From NCBI GenBank assembly GCA_949357655.1, contig CASHTG010000009.1, positions 496,001-560,000 of the forward strand: DNA of 64,000 nucleotides. Direction: 5' to 3'. The position numbers and the translations under genes are program-made. This document shows, piece after piece, positions 1 to 12,480 of this stretch. The notes under the pieces are model-generated. The model had not been told where the DNA came from. It saw only the letters and a program-made list of their open reading frames with translations, and ran no database searches. Every line of letters starts with the position of its first letter. Position 1 is the first letter of the stretch. Origin of the DNA: Parascedosporium putredinis (Eukaryota; Ascomycota; Sordariomycetes; Microascales; Microascaceae).

Positions 1-397
1 CACACCTCCGCCTCGGGCCGGTCCCCTTCCGCCGTCTTCAAGAAGACGCTGGGCCTCGTCAAGAAGCGCAGCCGCCCGCTCCTCGTCACCACGCTCGGCA
101 ACTCGTCGCAGGCCCGCCTCGATCTTGTCTCCTCCCCTTCGTCCTCGGCCCGGGACAACGCCAACGAGTCCCGTCCCGAAACGCCCGTCACTCCCTGACC
201 CCTGGTGCGAGGACGAGCACGGTGCCCGTCACCTACCACGAGATCATGAAGACGGCCAAGAGGAACGTTTCCTCGCGGAGCAAGCATCCCAGAACTCTAG
301 CCACGCACCTCCCGCCTCCTCCATCTCGCCGGAAAAGAGGAATCGCCTTCTCGCCGGCCTCTCGATGTCGAGGCGGAGGAGCGTCAAGGCTGGTTAA
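1..397 (+). CDS. C-terminal part of an unidentified protein, frame-broken near its end
   Basis: Partial gene entering from the left edge. Frame 1 reads a basic, Ser-rich tail (it contains FKKTLGLVKKRSRPLL) and stops at 196-198. A second frame, offset by one base, reads on from about 199 to a stop at 395-397 with GC-rich codons and plausible protein sequence (it includes SPEKRNRLLAGLSMSRRRS). The simplest reading is one exon with one surplus C in the CCC at 193-195; removing it joins the two frames as ...VTP-DPWCEDEHG.... The alternative is that the protein really ends at 198. I do not recognise the family. The visible part is hydrophilic, rich in Ser, Arg and Lys, with no membrane segment, which fits a disordered tail. 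Confidence 0.6.
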   Translation, partial: TPPPRAGPLPPSSRRRWASSRSAAARSSSPRSATRRRPASILSPPLRPRPGTTPTSPVPKRPSLPDPWCEDEHGARHLPRDHEDGQEERFLAEQASQNSSHAPPASSISPEKRNRLLAGLSMSRRRSVKAG

Positions 398-3300
398 AGC
401 GTCAAACACTTCATCTACTTCTTTTCTTCGTCACTCTTTCAACAATATCTTTTATATTTTTCCAACGCATTTTTGGAACTCTTTTTCGTCTTTTTCAGCA
501 GCGAGAGGAATACCTACAACAAGCTCGAATCTGGACATTCGAGCCTTTCTTTCCTTTACTCTCTCGGAACCATGGGAGGCAGAACAGCACACGCTCATTT
601 TACACCACTATACACATACAGTACACACTCACTTACAACAATACGGCGCCATGCATGAGGTCTCCGTCATTATTTTTTTCCAACTTTTGTTTTCACGATA
701 CCAGTACATAATATGAAGGCATTGGGAGTGTGGGGTACGACCAGCCACCATCGGGGCTCTGGAGTTATCTTGGGGATTTCAACGATTTTTTTCTCTGTTG
801 CTTTTTTATCCATTGCCGATGGGTAAAAGGGAAGATGGGCGGAGAGGACCGAAAAATCGTATCTTGGGCTGGATTGGGTTGTACACTTGTCTCTTATTTT
901 GTTTGGCCACTACCATCAACGGCGTTTTCCGGGCGGGGAACTTTTATGATACCAATGACGACGACTTATACTCGCGATTTATCGAGTTCTTCTGTCTTAG
1001 CTGTTTCTTCTTTTTCGAACAATTGATCTACCAGTTTCTCTGGATCTTGAAACATCTTCCCTTGTCCTTCTCTTTATGCGTGCCTGCCGGTATCTCCTTT
1101 CACATTGCCCATCTGTTCAAAGCGATATGGAAGAGCCCATCAATGTTGTTCTATTCATGTTGCTTTGTGCGCCTTATTGCCTACGGCTTTGTGTCCGATT
1201 TCTGGGCCAGTAGTGAATGATGAGCATTCGGATGGACACGCCAAGGGTTATTTTGTGGGCGCACGCACGTCCCAATGTCCACTTCAATTGCGAAGCGAGC
1301 ACGTTGGGGGTCAAGATGCGGTGGGAGTGGTCGGTGGTTGCGTAGTGTAGCATTCGGGTGCAAGGGGGCCAAGATGGAAATTAGCACCAGCGTGTCGATA
1401 GCTGAGGGAGACTGGGCGGAAAAGAAAGAATGGATCACGGCACGATTAGGAAATGGATGTACGTCAAGGTACAGGATGGGCAGTCAAGTGATGGCGAAGG
1501 CTGCTGATCTGTGGGAACAGTAAAAACAAGGTGGTGCGTGGTGCGGTACACCATGTCGCAATGGGTTCAATGTTCTTTTCCCACAAAAGTCAACATTGAT
1601 CTGCTGGACCACGACATCCGTGTTCTTTTCGTTTTTCAGTGTAGACACATTAGCACAGAACTCGTTGGACATAGTTTTGCGTCTTTTCCTTTTTCTTCCT
1701 TTTTTACATACTTGTCGGCGGAGACAACCTGGGTGGCATGTTCTTGTCGCCACCGACTTACACGAACCATTGAGAACCGACCACCAGGTTTTTTGTTTGT
1801 TATTGGCAGCCAGCAGGCTAGTGGTGCAATTGAAGGCCAGGACAATTCAATGGAATGGATATATGGGGCGCGAGAGCCAGGATTGGGCATTAGGTTCTTC
1901 CGCTATAGCTCAACCTGTGTGTTTCTCCCACGACCTCCGAAACCGAATATGCACCGGTACAGGCACAGGCTCAGGCGCCGGGATGCTGTTGGTTTTTCGG
2001 TCTCTAATCTACTCTGCTCTGCTCTTCTTCCTCTCCTTTTCCTTCCAGGTACATGGGACAAGCAATGGTGGGGGTTTGGGGGAAAAGGTAGAAATGCGGG
2101 TTTCAATTCCATGGATCGCCAGCATGAGTGATGCTTGGGGATTCTTTTTGGGGACACGCTCACTCGGATTCGGATTCCACATTGCAAGTGGGCTTTTGTG
2201 ACTCGGCGGGCAGCGAATGCAACCCCAATCGTTTTCTTCTTCTTTTCTTTCCTCCTCTGTACGAAAACCAAAGATTACAGTTGCATCCGTATATAGTGCT
2301 CCTTTTTTTCGTTGAGCAGCCAGAGAGCTCCGTCCGGGAGGAGCCAAAACCTCGGAGCTTGCTGTTTTGGAGGTTGTACTCCGCGACCTGTCCCCTATTT
2401 TTGGATTATATGGTACGGTAAGAGCTGATTGGCACCGAAGAAAAAAACTGGCAGAGGAGCACAGGTCATGAAGAGAGGAACAGGAAGGTCCGGTCTTTCT
2501 ATGGGTCGCACACCCTCCATCCGCCCAAGATTATTTATTTTCCGGTGGGTGCATTTCTTGGGAGGGTGCGACGGCGGTCGGCTTTTGTTGGGTTGCCCGA
2601 GGTGAGCGCAGCCTACTGTCCTTACCTCTCTCCCTCCCTCTTTCTCTCTCCTTTCCTTCTTTTTTTTCCTTTGGGTCGGAGCCCACGGCTCCTCATGTGC
2701 TCCAAGTGTCTGGTCGGATCAATTGTGATTGGGAATGGGAATGGGTAAAAAGGGGGCGCCGCCATCTTTTCCTGGTCTTTCTTCCTTGGTTCTTGGGGGC
2801 AATCATGGGACGCGTGATTGCGTCGGAAAGGTGGTGTGAGCCAGACAGTGGCTGTAGCATCGTGGGTGGGGAGAGAGAGGACGAGAGTGCCGGCGATGGT
2901 TGGTGCCTCTCTCCGTAGCCTCTCTGGTTCGGTGAAGGGGCACTTGATCAATCAAGGTGTCCTTGAACCGCTGGTTCCATGGGTGATTTTGTATCTTTCT
3001 TAGCGTTCAATGCTTGGTCTGTAACGATGCTCGACAACCTCAGCAAGATAGGAGATCGGGGCAACAGGACGGGGAGGCTCAGCATGAGCGGAGAGGTCCG
3101 ATCAAAAGACGTCACAGGGGCGCATTTTTGGTAAGGAGGCCTGTCTTGGTCCTGTGGTCCTGACCTCTTGTCTTGCCCATGGATGAGGCCGCACTGGATT
3201 ACTCGGGGTGTATTATCACTTGAAGATGGGTTTATCTGGTTCAAAAGCCTCGGGTCGCCAGCGCCAACTCCTCAGCGTGGGGGAAACAAGATAAGCAGAG

Positions 3301-6300
3301 AGAGAGAGATTGGAAAGGCCTGGATTAAGCTCTTTTGGTCGCGACGAACAGCGTCTGCATGTTCCTCGTTGTGCTGTCCGTATGCAGCACCGGGCCGGTA
3401 ATGCTCTTTTCATCCATTAATGTGTTTTGGGTGTGCGTCCAAGTGCCCGCATTTGTATGTTTTACGTCTGTCTAGACCCGGGTTAATTGATGCAATTGGA
3501 TCCAGTGATGTTATGAAAGCATTGAGTGAAAGTGTATGCATATCCAACCTCGACGCCGGACCGGGTTCAACGCACGACCGGCGGATTCATCGTTACAAGA
3601 GATGGATCCATATCTCTCTCTCTCCTTCTCCTGTGCGCTGGCCCAGCTGAGATTCTAACCTCGCTTCAGTCGAGCAAGCCCTACCCCTTTCAGTCTCTCC
3701 TGCCCTCGCAGTTCTGACTCGCCAAACACGACTCTCACGCAGCAGGCTCACATCTCGACGTCGCAGTGCGCGATGCAAGGCACGCCCGAATACACCAATG
3801 CCACATCAGGAGAGCAAAGGGCCAACCGAGAGGCGACATTGGGCTCCAACGCACACACTCTCGCTCTCTCAACTTCCACCGTACTTTTTATTCCTCGTTC
3901 CTTTATTTTCCCCTTCTTTACCCCTCCTTTTCATCGCACAAGAATATGGTGCAAACCCCTCGGATGTCCCCGAGGTTTCCGTTCCTAATCCTCTCTGGCT
4001 AACTTGCAGTTGTGGATGAGGGAGGGGAAAAAGAAAAACAAAACAAGAACCAACAAAAAGGCTTGCCCTCGTGTTCGGTGCGAGGATGGGTGGGATTGGG
4101 AAAGCTCAAGCGAGATGCGGACTGCCCATCAGTGGAGACTCCTAATGCAGCCATCGTCCGCTTGTGCCTGGAGCGATGACGGACGAAAAGATCGAGGACC
4201 TGGCGCCAAAAGCGAAAGCCCATCCATAGATCGACCCTCTGTTCCGTTCTCGAGCGCCACACAGAAGGTTGTGGAGTGGGGAACGCATCGATTGAATGAT
4301 GTTGTTTGGTCGGGTGCCTGGCCTGACGCCGGATTGAGGGGTCGTGTGGCTTTTGTGCGTGGCAAGAGCATCTCGACGGATCAATGAGCTAGAACGCTCC
4401 ATGGAGGCGTCCGAGTGCGCCATGCAACACGTCCGCTCCACACAAATGGACAAGATATATCTTGATGATGCATAATAGACTTGCCTATCATCCCGCCCCC
4501 TCTTAGAAGAGGATGAGGCTCTCAAGCAGCACCTGTGGAGAAAGCTATTGAGATTTTTCTTTGCAATGCATGCTGGATCCATAGATCCATGGATCCATTG
4601 TCTTCAAAAGCGCACTACCCCGCGGTAGCCTTCAAAACTAGTGTATGTTCGCCACTTCCCCGCCTCCCTTTTCAATGGGAGGTTGTCTTGGTTTTTTCTA
4701 CGCGTGCTGTCCGGAATAGAGCATAGTCCGATTAGTGTATACTGAGTGGGTATTATCAGAAAGAACATGGAACGAATAAGACGAGGGATAGAGCCCCATC
4801 CCAGATAATATGCAGGTCTAATGGCGAACGAAAAGTGGCTGGAGAATGTGTGGCGGGGAATTCACGCTAAAAGAGGCTAAAGAAAACGAAAAAGAAAAAG
4901 CCTTCCTCCCCATGATTGACCCAAGAGGTGCCCAGGATATCAATACCAAGAGAAAAAGAACCAGCCTATTTCACGCATCGTCATGATCATCACGTCGAGC
5001 TATTGGAGGCCAAGGTGAAAACAAAATGGCGCAAGCTTCTGTGGGAATCCGCGTTGACGGGTTTCTCGACACCCAGCCACTCCTGCTGTTGCCCCTCTTC
5101 ACTTCTCCCCACTTCCACCATTCTTTATCCGAGCCCATGTTCTTTCCTTTTTTCTTCTTCCTTCATGATCTTGTTCGGCTCTACAATATCCGTAGCCTCT
5201 TGAGGGATCCTCGAACCAAAATCTATAGAGCGCAAATAGATGGTATGGTCCGGCTCAAATCGCGCGCACCTAAAGAAACCCCCGGACATAGCTCCACCAC
5301 GAGTAGGCAAAAAAGGGATAATAAGTGGCAAATGATCGTGGGGTTGAGCAATGAACGTCCTATCAAACATCGTTGAACATGGCAGGTCGTGATGGCTGAA
5401 TGTGCAACTCAGCTCCGGGGTGGCCTCTCCAGTCTGCAAGTATTAGACTAGGTCAAGACGAGGAGCCAATACCGGCGCCCTCGAAATGGCTACGCTTGGC
5501 TTGGGATATGGATTCTTGTTAATTGGAGACTTGGTGGGGTGACGTTTTCCATTTTTCCCTGGTCAACAAGTGTGGCACGAACTCGGCCGATATCAGCAAG
5601 GGAGCGTGGTTCGTTGGCCGTTGTTTTGTGTTCCCTTGCCCTCGTGCCAGTCACACCTGGCCTCGTCCTCCACGCTCCTTTGAAAGAGGGATCGCCTCGA
5701 CGACGAAGTGATGGCAGGGATGGGATGGGCAAAGAGTCGGAATCATCCTTGACCTCGTTGGCGCAACAGGGGGTAAAGACGAGACCCCTGGCAAAGACCC
5801 TTCCCACGTCCCCACCACCAACGCAACCTGCTCCCTGAAATATGTGCACCTCTCTCAAAGAGGCACGAAAATCCTGCCAATTACATGCATGACTGGCGGT
5901 CAAGTGCAGGCAGTCGATGCCGATGCACAAGCACACTTTTGATAGAGGATGGTGGTAGAGAGAGAGCGAGGAGGCGAGAGAGAAGAGGAGTGAGGGAGGG
6001 TCGGGTCTGCGATCCATTCGTGGCATCGTGAATTCCTCCTGCACAACCTCTTGCCCTCGCAAGACTTGCTCTACTTTTTTTCTGTCTTCTTCCCTCTCCG
6101 CTGCTCGTTCTCAGGCACAGCTTCATAACTAGTACTTCGTAGTCTCGATCTCGATTTCCGAAGCCCCTATCCATTCCATTCTACATCTCCCCCCTTTTTT
6201 TTTTTTCCTTTCGTCTTTCCTACTAGCCTGTGAACTACGTGGGGAATTCAAAGAATGGAGCTGGCCATTTTTCCGTAGTGACGGTGACAGCGCCATTGAA

Positions 6301-9300
6301 ACCGGACGAACCAGTGGAGCTACTAATAAGAAAAAGACGATCGAGAAGATCGTGACCACGATCATGGGTAGCCGTAGCAAGGGGGGTTTCTCCAACTCCC
6401 TCTTTAGCTCGATTGAAGTGAGGTCAGAAGGAATTAGTGAAACATTGAAACGAGAGCCGGGGCCAGGGCACCAGGGCACCAGGGGTATGTGGGGTGCGAG
6501 CAACAGCGCACGGAAGAGAGCTGGAGGGCCGGCGTGGGAGCTAAGCAGCCAGCCTGGAGCTCTAGAAGGGCGTTGAATCGATGCTAATACCACTTGGGAC
6601 TTTTCAGGCGAAGGCTTTCGGCTGGCGGTTGCGTGCATGTCCCATAAAAACTGACTGGCGAACCAGGCGGAATCTAGTCTAGTCGGCAAAGATTTCTTTC
6701 CCTCAACCTGTTTAGCTCGTGAGAAAACTAAAAAGCAGGAGCTTAGCGGGGGTGGGTTTTGGGGGTGGGGACAGGCTACGAGTCGTCGAGCTGTGATGGT
6801 GATGTGCATGCTCGTCGAGCGAAAACCCGCTCTTGAATGGCGAGATGGCGTGGGGATAGGCGAGATCGGCCGATGGAAACCTGGAGAGGGGATATCCAAG
6901 CATTAGCCTCGTCAAAAGAGATGATTCGCGAGAACTACACTAGAGCGGTGATGGCGTCCCCCATTTTTCCACCGTGAAGGTGTACTGTACGGCAGGTACT
7001 TGGCTCGCGAAGATGGCGGAATGCTGAGGAGTGGGGGAGGGGGAGGAAGTGGGAACAACCTCATTGATCAATCTGGACCACAATTGAACTGTGCTAGACC
7101 GATTGATGGGACTCGACAGTGCTCCTCAAGGGTGATGGCTGAACGGAGCCCAGCTCTCACCAGCACTGAAAGGATTGATTTGTTAGAGTGTTCGCCGAGA
7201 GATCCAAAACACTAGCGTGCGGCGCCGAGGACAAAATAACGTCGATTGATGGAAACCTTCTTTCCGCGCCTTCCTCCACCTGCCACTTCCTGCCAGGCAC
7301 GATGGGGAAGACAAGGGTCAGGGATCTATTCAGTCATTCAACCTTTTTTCCATTTCACACTAATTATGACTTTTTTTTTTTTTTCTCTCTCGTATCTTTC
7401 TCTCAGGATTTTACTCCCATCCTTCTTCATCCCCGAAGGTCCCACCCAACATCACCTCATAACGCCATGGAGTACTTCTAAAGGTCGGGTTTCAATCTCT
7501 TGTAGTATTATCCATCGCCAACTTCTCGCTCGTGCGCCCTCGCTCAACTTGCACGCCCCTGATGTCGGCAGCGAGTCGCTCTTGAATCTACTACTCGGGC
7601 AGTGCGTGCCCGATGACTACAAATTTTTCTTTTTTTACCCATGCTGGCATCAATCCGTGAACCACTAATAGCCAGCCTTTGCCAACCTTTGCGGTCCTTG
7701 GGTCAGAAGACTTTTGTGTCTCTAAAACCACACCGCGCGATGTTTGATCCTAATGGCCAAGCCGGGCAGACGTCACCAATAGGAAAAGCAGCTCATTGAT
7801 GAGGTCGCGGCGCGAGGAGAGGGAAACGCCAAAAGGCTGGCCGGCTATTAGCTGATCCTGCTTTCCGTTTCCCTTCTTTGCTACCACATCAGTCTTACAA
7901 AGCAGCCTGACTCTTTTTTGGTGGGGGTTCCTTGGGTCACGTCGGGAGACATTGATGATGATGCACGGGCTTTGCCTCCGTCCCGTGGAAGACGCTGTGC
8001 AAGTAAGCTTGAGGCCGCCTCCACAGCCACGGAAAAACGAGTGCGAGAGGCGCAAAAGTCAAGGAGACTGCCAGAAATGGCGGGGAGAGGGGTCACCAGA
8101 ACCGATATACTCTAGAGTGCGCGTATAGGCAGGTCGAGCATAGCCGGACCCAGCCGGTGTCAAAGCCCGGTACTGGCCCATATCTTGGTCTGGCCCTCCC
8201 CTCCGAGCGCCTCTCTTTATATTAAGAAAAGAGGAAAAAGAAAGACTGCTGGCCCCCACCACCGTCCGCTCACATCTTCAGGTTCTGGGAATAGCTACTG
8301 CCGCTGCGGATCATGGGGCACCCGAAGCGCATCACGTTACGTAGGCATTGCCCACCCTCTCTCTCTCTCCCTCTTTCTCCCACTCTCTTGCCCTCCGCCC
8401 ACTTGAGAAGGGCTGAAGAGAGAAGCAAAAGGGGGACCGTGGTTGAGAATTACATGGGCGCCGGGCGGCGACGTTAGGCAGTGAGCCAGAGAGTTGACGG
8501 CCCCGAGAAGGGGTAGGGGCGGCGTGGTGACGGCATCGTCGCCTAACGGGGTCACTTTAATGGTTCGAGGCCCATCTACAGGGAGAAGAGCAGGAGGCGT
8601 AAGCGTGAGCATCCACGGAATGAGTGCTGCCTTGCATCTTGAATGTTTACCCCCAACTTGACGTCTCAGATGCATCCCAGATAATAAACAAAAGAAAGTG
8701 GGAAAAAGAGAGAACAAAAAGGAACTCGCTGGGAAGTGATTAGGAAGAATAGAGCCGAGCCAAAGAAAGGAACGAAAAAAAAACTGCCACTATGGATCCG
8801 GCGTGTCGGCGCCGTGCTCTCGTCTCGGGCACAAGGCCGCGCCGGGTGAAGGTGGACCCGAACAAGGAACAGGGATGTTGTGTGGGGACCGCGGGAATCC
8901 CCGCAGGACAGGAGAGGGGCTGGATTCTTGATGGTTGTGGCTGGTATTATTACGCACACGTTTGGCCAGCTCTTTTTATGCTTTTGTGCCCACAGCCGTG
9001 GATTGCAACGGATTAAGAAACATGGGATATGCAGCTCAGCTCAGCATAGCAAATGTGGAGACATGGTTCATCCGAAGATGGACACTATTCAGCAAATTCC
9101 CAAACGTAAAAACTTGGAGCACGAGATCCTCGTTGCACAAAGGTGTGGCGTCGAAACGGAATTCTCTCCCCCAGCATCGACTTGTTTCTTTTTTCGGTTC
9201 TATATTTTGTGCAGCAGAGGCTTGCACGCTGGACCACGACGGTCCTTTGGCCAATCGCTCAAGATGTTGATATCCGCAAACCAAGTCTCCGCATTTTCTC

Positions 9301-9853
9301 ACGGATGACCAAGATCTCTCGCTATATTGGGTCGAAGCGGCACCCTCGTCACCCGCGCAGCCGGGTGAAGTGGACAAAGTTTCGCAACACTGTTGAAAAT
9401 GTCTGGCCTAGCTATATCGTCTTTGACGTTCAGTAGTGCAAAATACACCCCTCATCACCAATTGCTTGCGCAGCAGCGTCGATTGGGGCCGGCGACGCCA
9501 GGCCCTCGCCTCGGCGCAATATTGTGCTCAAGCCAGCCAGCCAGGCGTCGAGTGTTTGAGATAGAGAGACGGCCTCGCCCATGTCCGGGTTTCTTTGGCG
9601 GAGAAATCTACGCGATAACGGTGAGAATTCTACTTGCTCCCACTATATAGCTCTCTGATAATCTGAGTCCGACATGGGCATGGGGCGCAGTCTTGGTGTC
9701 TCTCGACATTTGTGTTTGCTTCCATATGCAGAAAATGATGGGAAAAACAAAAAAACACGCCCATACTATACATGTAGTCGACGGAGGCACTTACAAGTTC
9801 GTCCCCTAGAGACAAACGCCGGTCTAAGCTGCCCACCGCTAGTCCTTCTCTCC

Positions 9854-9868
9854 CTCTCTCTCTCTCTC
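9854..9868. repeat. (CT)n microsatellite
   Basis: Uninterrupted CT dinucleotide run within a longer CT-rich tract in the gene-free region. Confidence 0.85.
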
Positions 9869-10114
9869 GTATGGATGGATGGCTGGCCTTGCTATTAAAA
9901 TAGCCACATCCCCGAGATGCCAAATGTAACCCTCCCAAAACACCCGTGGATTTCTCGCCATCTAGCGTGCGCGGATGGATGACCAGCCAGCTGCAGTCCC
10001 CAAAGAGGCAACGGCCTCCGCTGCAACCCTCTGTCAAGGTTTTCCCTCACGCCTGACTGGTTCTCTGTGTTCGTTGCCCCTCACATGCACTTTATTAACA
10101 TGCACACATCTTAG

Positions 10115-10143
10115 TTTTTTTCTTTTTCTTTTTCTTTTTCTTC
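10115..10143. repeat. (TTTTTC)n simple repeat
   Basis: About four or five units of five or six T followed by C, in a pyrimidine-rich tract of the gene-free region. Confidence 0.85.
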
Positions 10144-12456
10144 TCCCTTCCCTCCCTCACGATGAAGGGAAGGCGGTGAAGTCAAAACATGGAAAGACCC
10201 GCGCGCACCCTTTAAAGGCTCCCTTTCGATTGGGCCAGTTCCCTTCTTGAGGTATAAACACCCTCCTCAAGAGAGACTAGGCCGGGCTGGAGTCAAGGCC
10301 GAGAAGGAAGGCAAAAAAGAGGTGGTCATCTTTGTGTGCTTTGTTTATTAGTTTTACCCGTGGATTTTTCCAGCCACTCTCACCACCAGGCTTTTCCGGG
10401 ACCTTCCCCCTCACCACACAACCAAAACAACCAACGCTATTGTGTGGGCATGACGGGAAAACGAAGTTGTACCAAGCCGTTGTCGAGTGCGAATGAAGAG
10501 GCAGGGAATATGGCACTGAACTTTGAATTGCGCCAGCTGGATCAACAGGCGTCTGGTGATGCTCTGCTCTGTACATCAATTGTAAGCCTACATCCATAGA
10601 TGTAGCCAACAGAGAATATGTTCTCTCCAGCCCACCCCTGGACTTACCATGCGATATCACCCTACATTTCTACCATTCTTTCCCCAATCTCGAGCAGGCT
10701 CCACAGTCTCTCCGAGCTCGAACCCGAGGCTGTTTGCTCTTCACTGTCCATTCCCTTCCGTTGTTAAACAGCCTTCCGTAAACCCCGCCAGGTGATTTTC
10801 GCTCTTTTTTTTTTTTTCTTTCTCTGTCTCTCATAACCATTACCTCATACAGCAGAGTGACGTGCGCACAATCACTCGCCTCCCTCAACCCGCCCTTTCG
10901 TTCATTTTTTTTTAATCTATGCGCCTCCCAGAATGGCGGACGCGAGAAGGAAAGCTAGAGGGGGAAATGGACGAACCGGACGGGGAGAAAGATGCCAAGT
11001 GGCGGGGTCCGGAGGAGTGGGGCCACATTCCATTGATTAAAAAGAAAGAGAATCCCAGCAAGTTTAATCTATCTCGACGACGGGCGCCCGCGGCGCGGGT
11101 GGGGACTCAACCTTGGGCCTTTGCGAAGGCAACTGGCAAAAGAAGGGACGCCCATTGAAGCGGATGATCATCTTTGCCTTGCCGCTGTGGGGTTCGAGGA
11201 CTGGGAATGGGTTGGCCAAGTTCAAGTTGGATCAATGATGCCGTGGGTGATCTGGGTGTTCAAAGCGAATGTCGTGGTCACACTCCGTGCTGCCACTCTT
11301 TTCTCCCTCTCCCGTTGTTTAAAACACACTAGTAGCGCATGACATGCGATAGAGGTACGTGGGGAAAAGGGAAGAAAAGGGAAGAAAAGGAATAAAAGAA
11401 TAAAACAAATGCGAGAACAAGCCTACACCTTCACACAGTAGCGCACCCGCCTTCCGTTTTCTTTTCTTCCTTTGCCTCTATTCCATCGGTCGCTTAGGTC
11501 CCGCCAAAGCCCACCCCGCCCCTCCCTTCCTTACATCCAGCATGTTCTCTCCCCTGCCACCTCGCCTCACAACTCCCAGTGCTCCCTCCCCCCTCATCGA
11601 ATCCACCTCTCCCAGGCCCTCGATTAACCTTCGCGTCTGCGCAAGACATTTTTGGCGAGATTGCCTTGGGCCTAGTTTTGCCCTCTTTGTCCGCATCTAC
11701 CTTGGCGCTTTCTGCCCCGCTCTCTGTCTCGTGTGCTTTCTTTCTCGCCTGACGTGGACTGAACCTCTGAAGGGAGGGGAGACGTAGGCCACTGTGGGGA
11801 AAAGAGACGAAGAAGAATAGGACGTAAAACGTAAAGGTGGGGAGGGGAGGAGCGTATATTGATGCTCCATCGCTTCCCAAATGTTGAAACAGACGAGCAG
11901 AGGGCGCAAATTAAGATTCCGCGTCACCACCGCCTTCGCTTGGGTGTGGCGAAAGGCGGGCGGATAGAGAGCGGTCGTGTTAATGCTGGGAAATACCGGG
12001 AGACAGGTAGGTAATAGATCAAGCCTGCTTAGGCGGATCTTTGCCTTGTAAGTCTTTGCTACACCACACACCCCCTTCTCTATATTACTTGCATCATATC
12101 AGAGATCGATCAACATACGTTGAACTCTGCTATATCGAGAGGCCATCGCAATGGTTGGTGTGCTCTTGTCTAGATAGATTGGGTATTTTGTGTATGTTTT
12201 GTTGTCTACATGTACACAATGGACGTAAAACATAGATCGCAACGAGTGTTGAGATGATCCACGAATTTCACGTTTCTTCCATTGTGCATGTAGCAGATGC
12301 ATTTTCTTTCTTTTCCTACATGTTCAACCTCAGTCATGAGGCAGCGTCATTCTTGCCGTCTCCTCTCGTTTGGTCTCCTCTCCTCCCCACATCATCCTTG
12401 CCCCGGCGACAAGATCCTCCATGTTTCAAACATCGAATAGTTTAATTACTCCTACG

Positions 12457-12480
12457 CCTGCCTTGCCTGCCTTGCCTGCC
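12457..12480. repeat. 9-bp tandem repeat, CCTGCCTTG unit
   Basis: Two perfect copies of CCTGCCTTG followed by a partial third copy. Confidence 0.85.

Noticed and set aside
1511..2201. Two overlapping plus-strand frames of about 200 codons
   Set aside because: Neither has conserved sequence or GC-rich third positions; overlapping frames of equal length point to chance.
6129..6899. 256-codon minus-strand open frame
   Set aside because: Composition shifts along its length, it has no domain, and it depends on CT/GA-rich DNA that avoids stops by chance.
8558..8575. GGTTCGAGGCC, similar to a tRNA B box
   Set aside because: Flanking bases cannot form a T stem and no tRNA cloverleaf fits. The other GGTTC/GAACC matches I noticed failed the same test.
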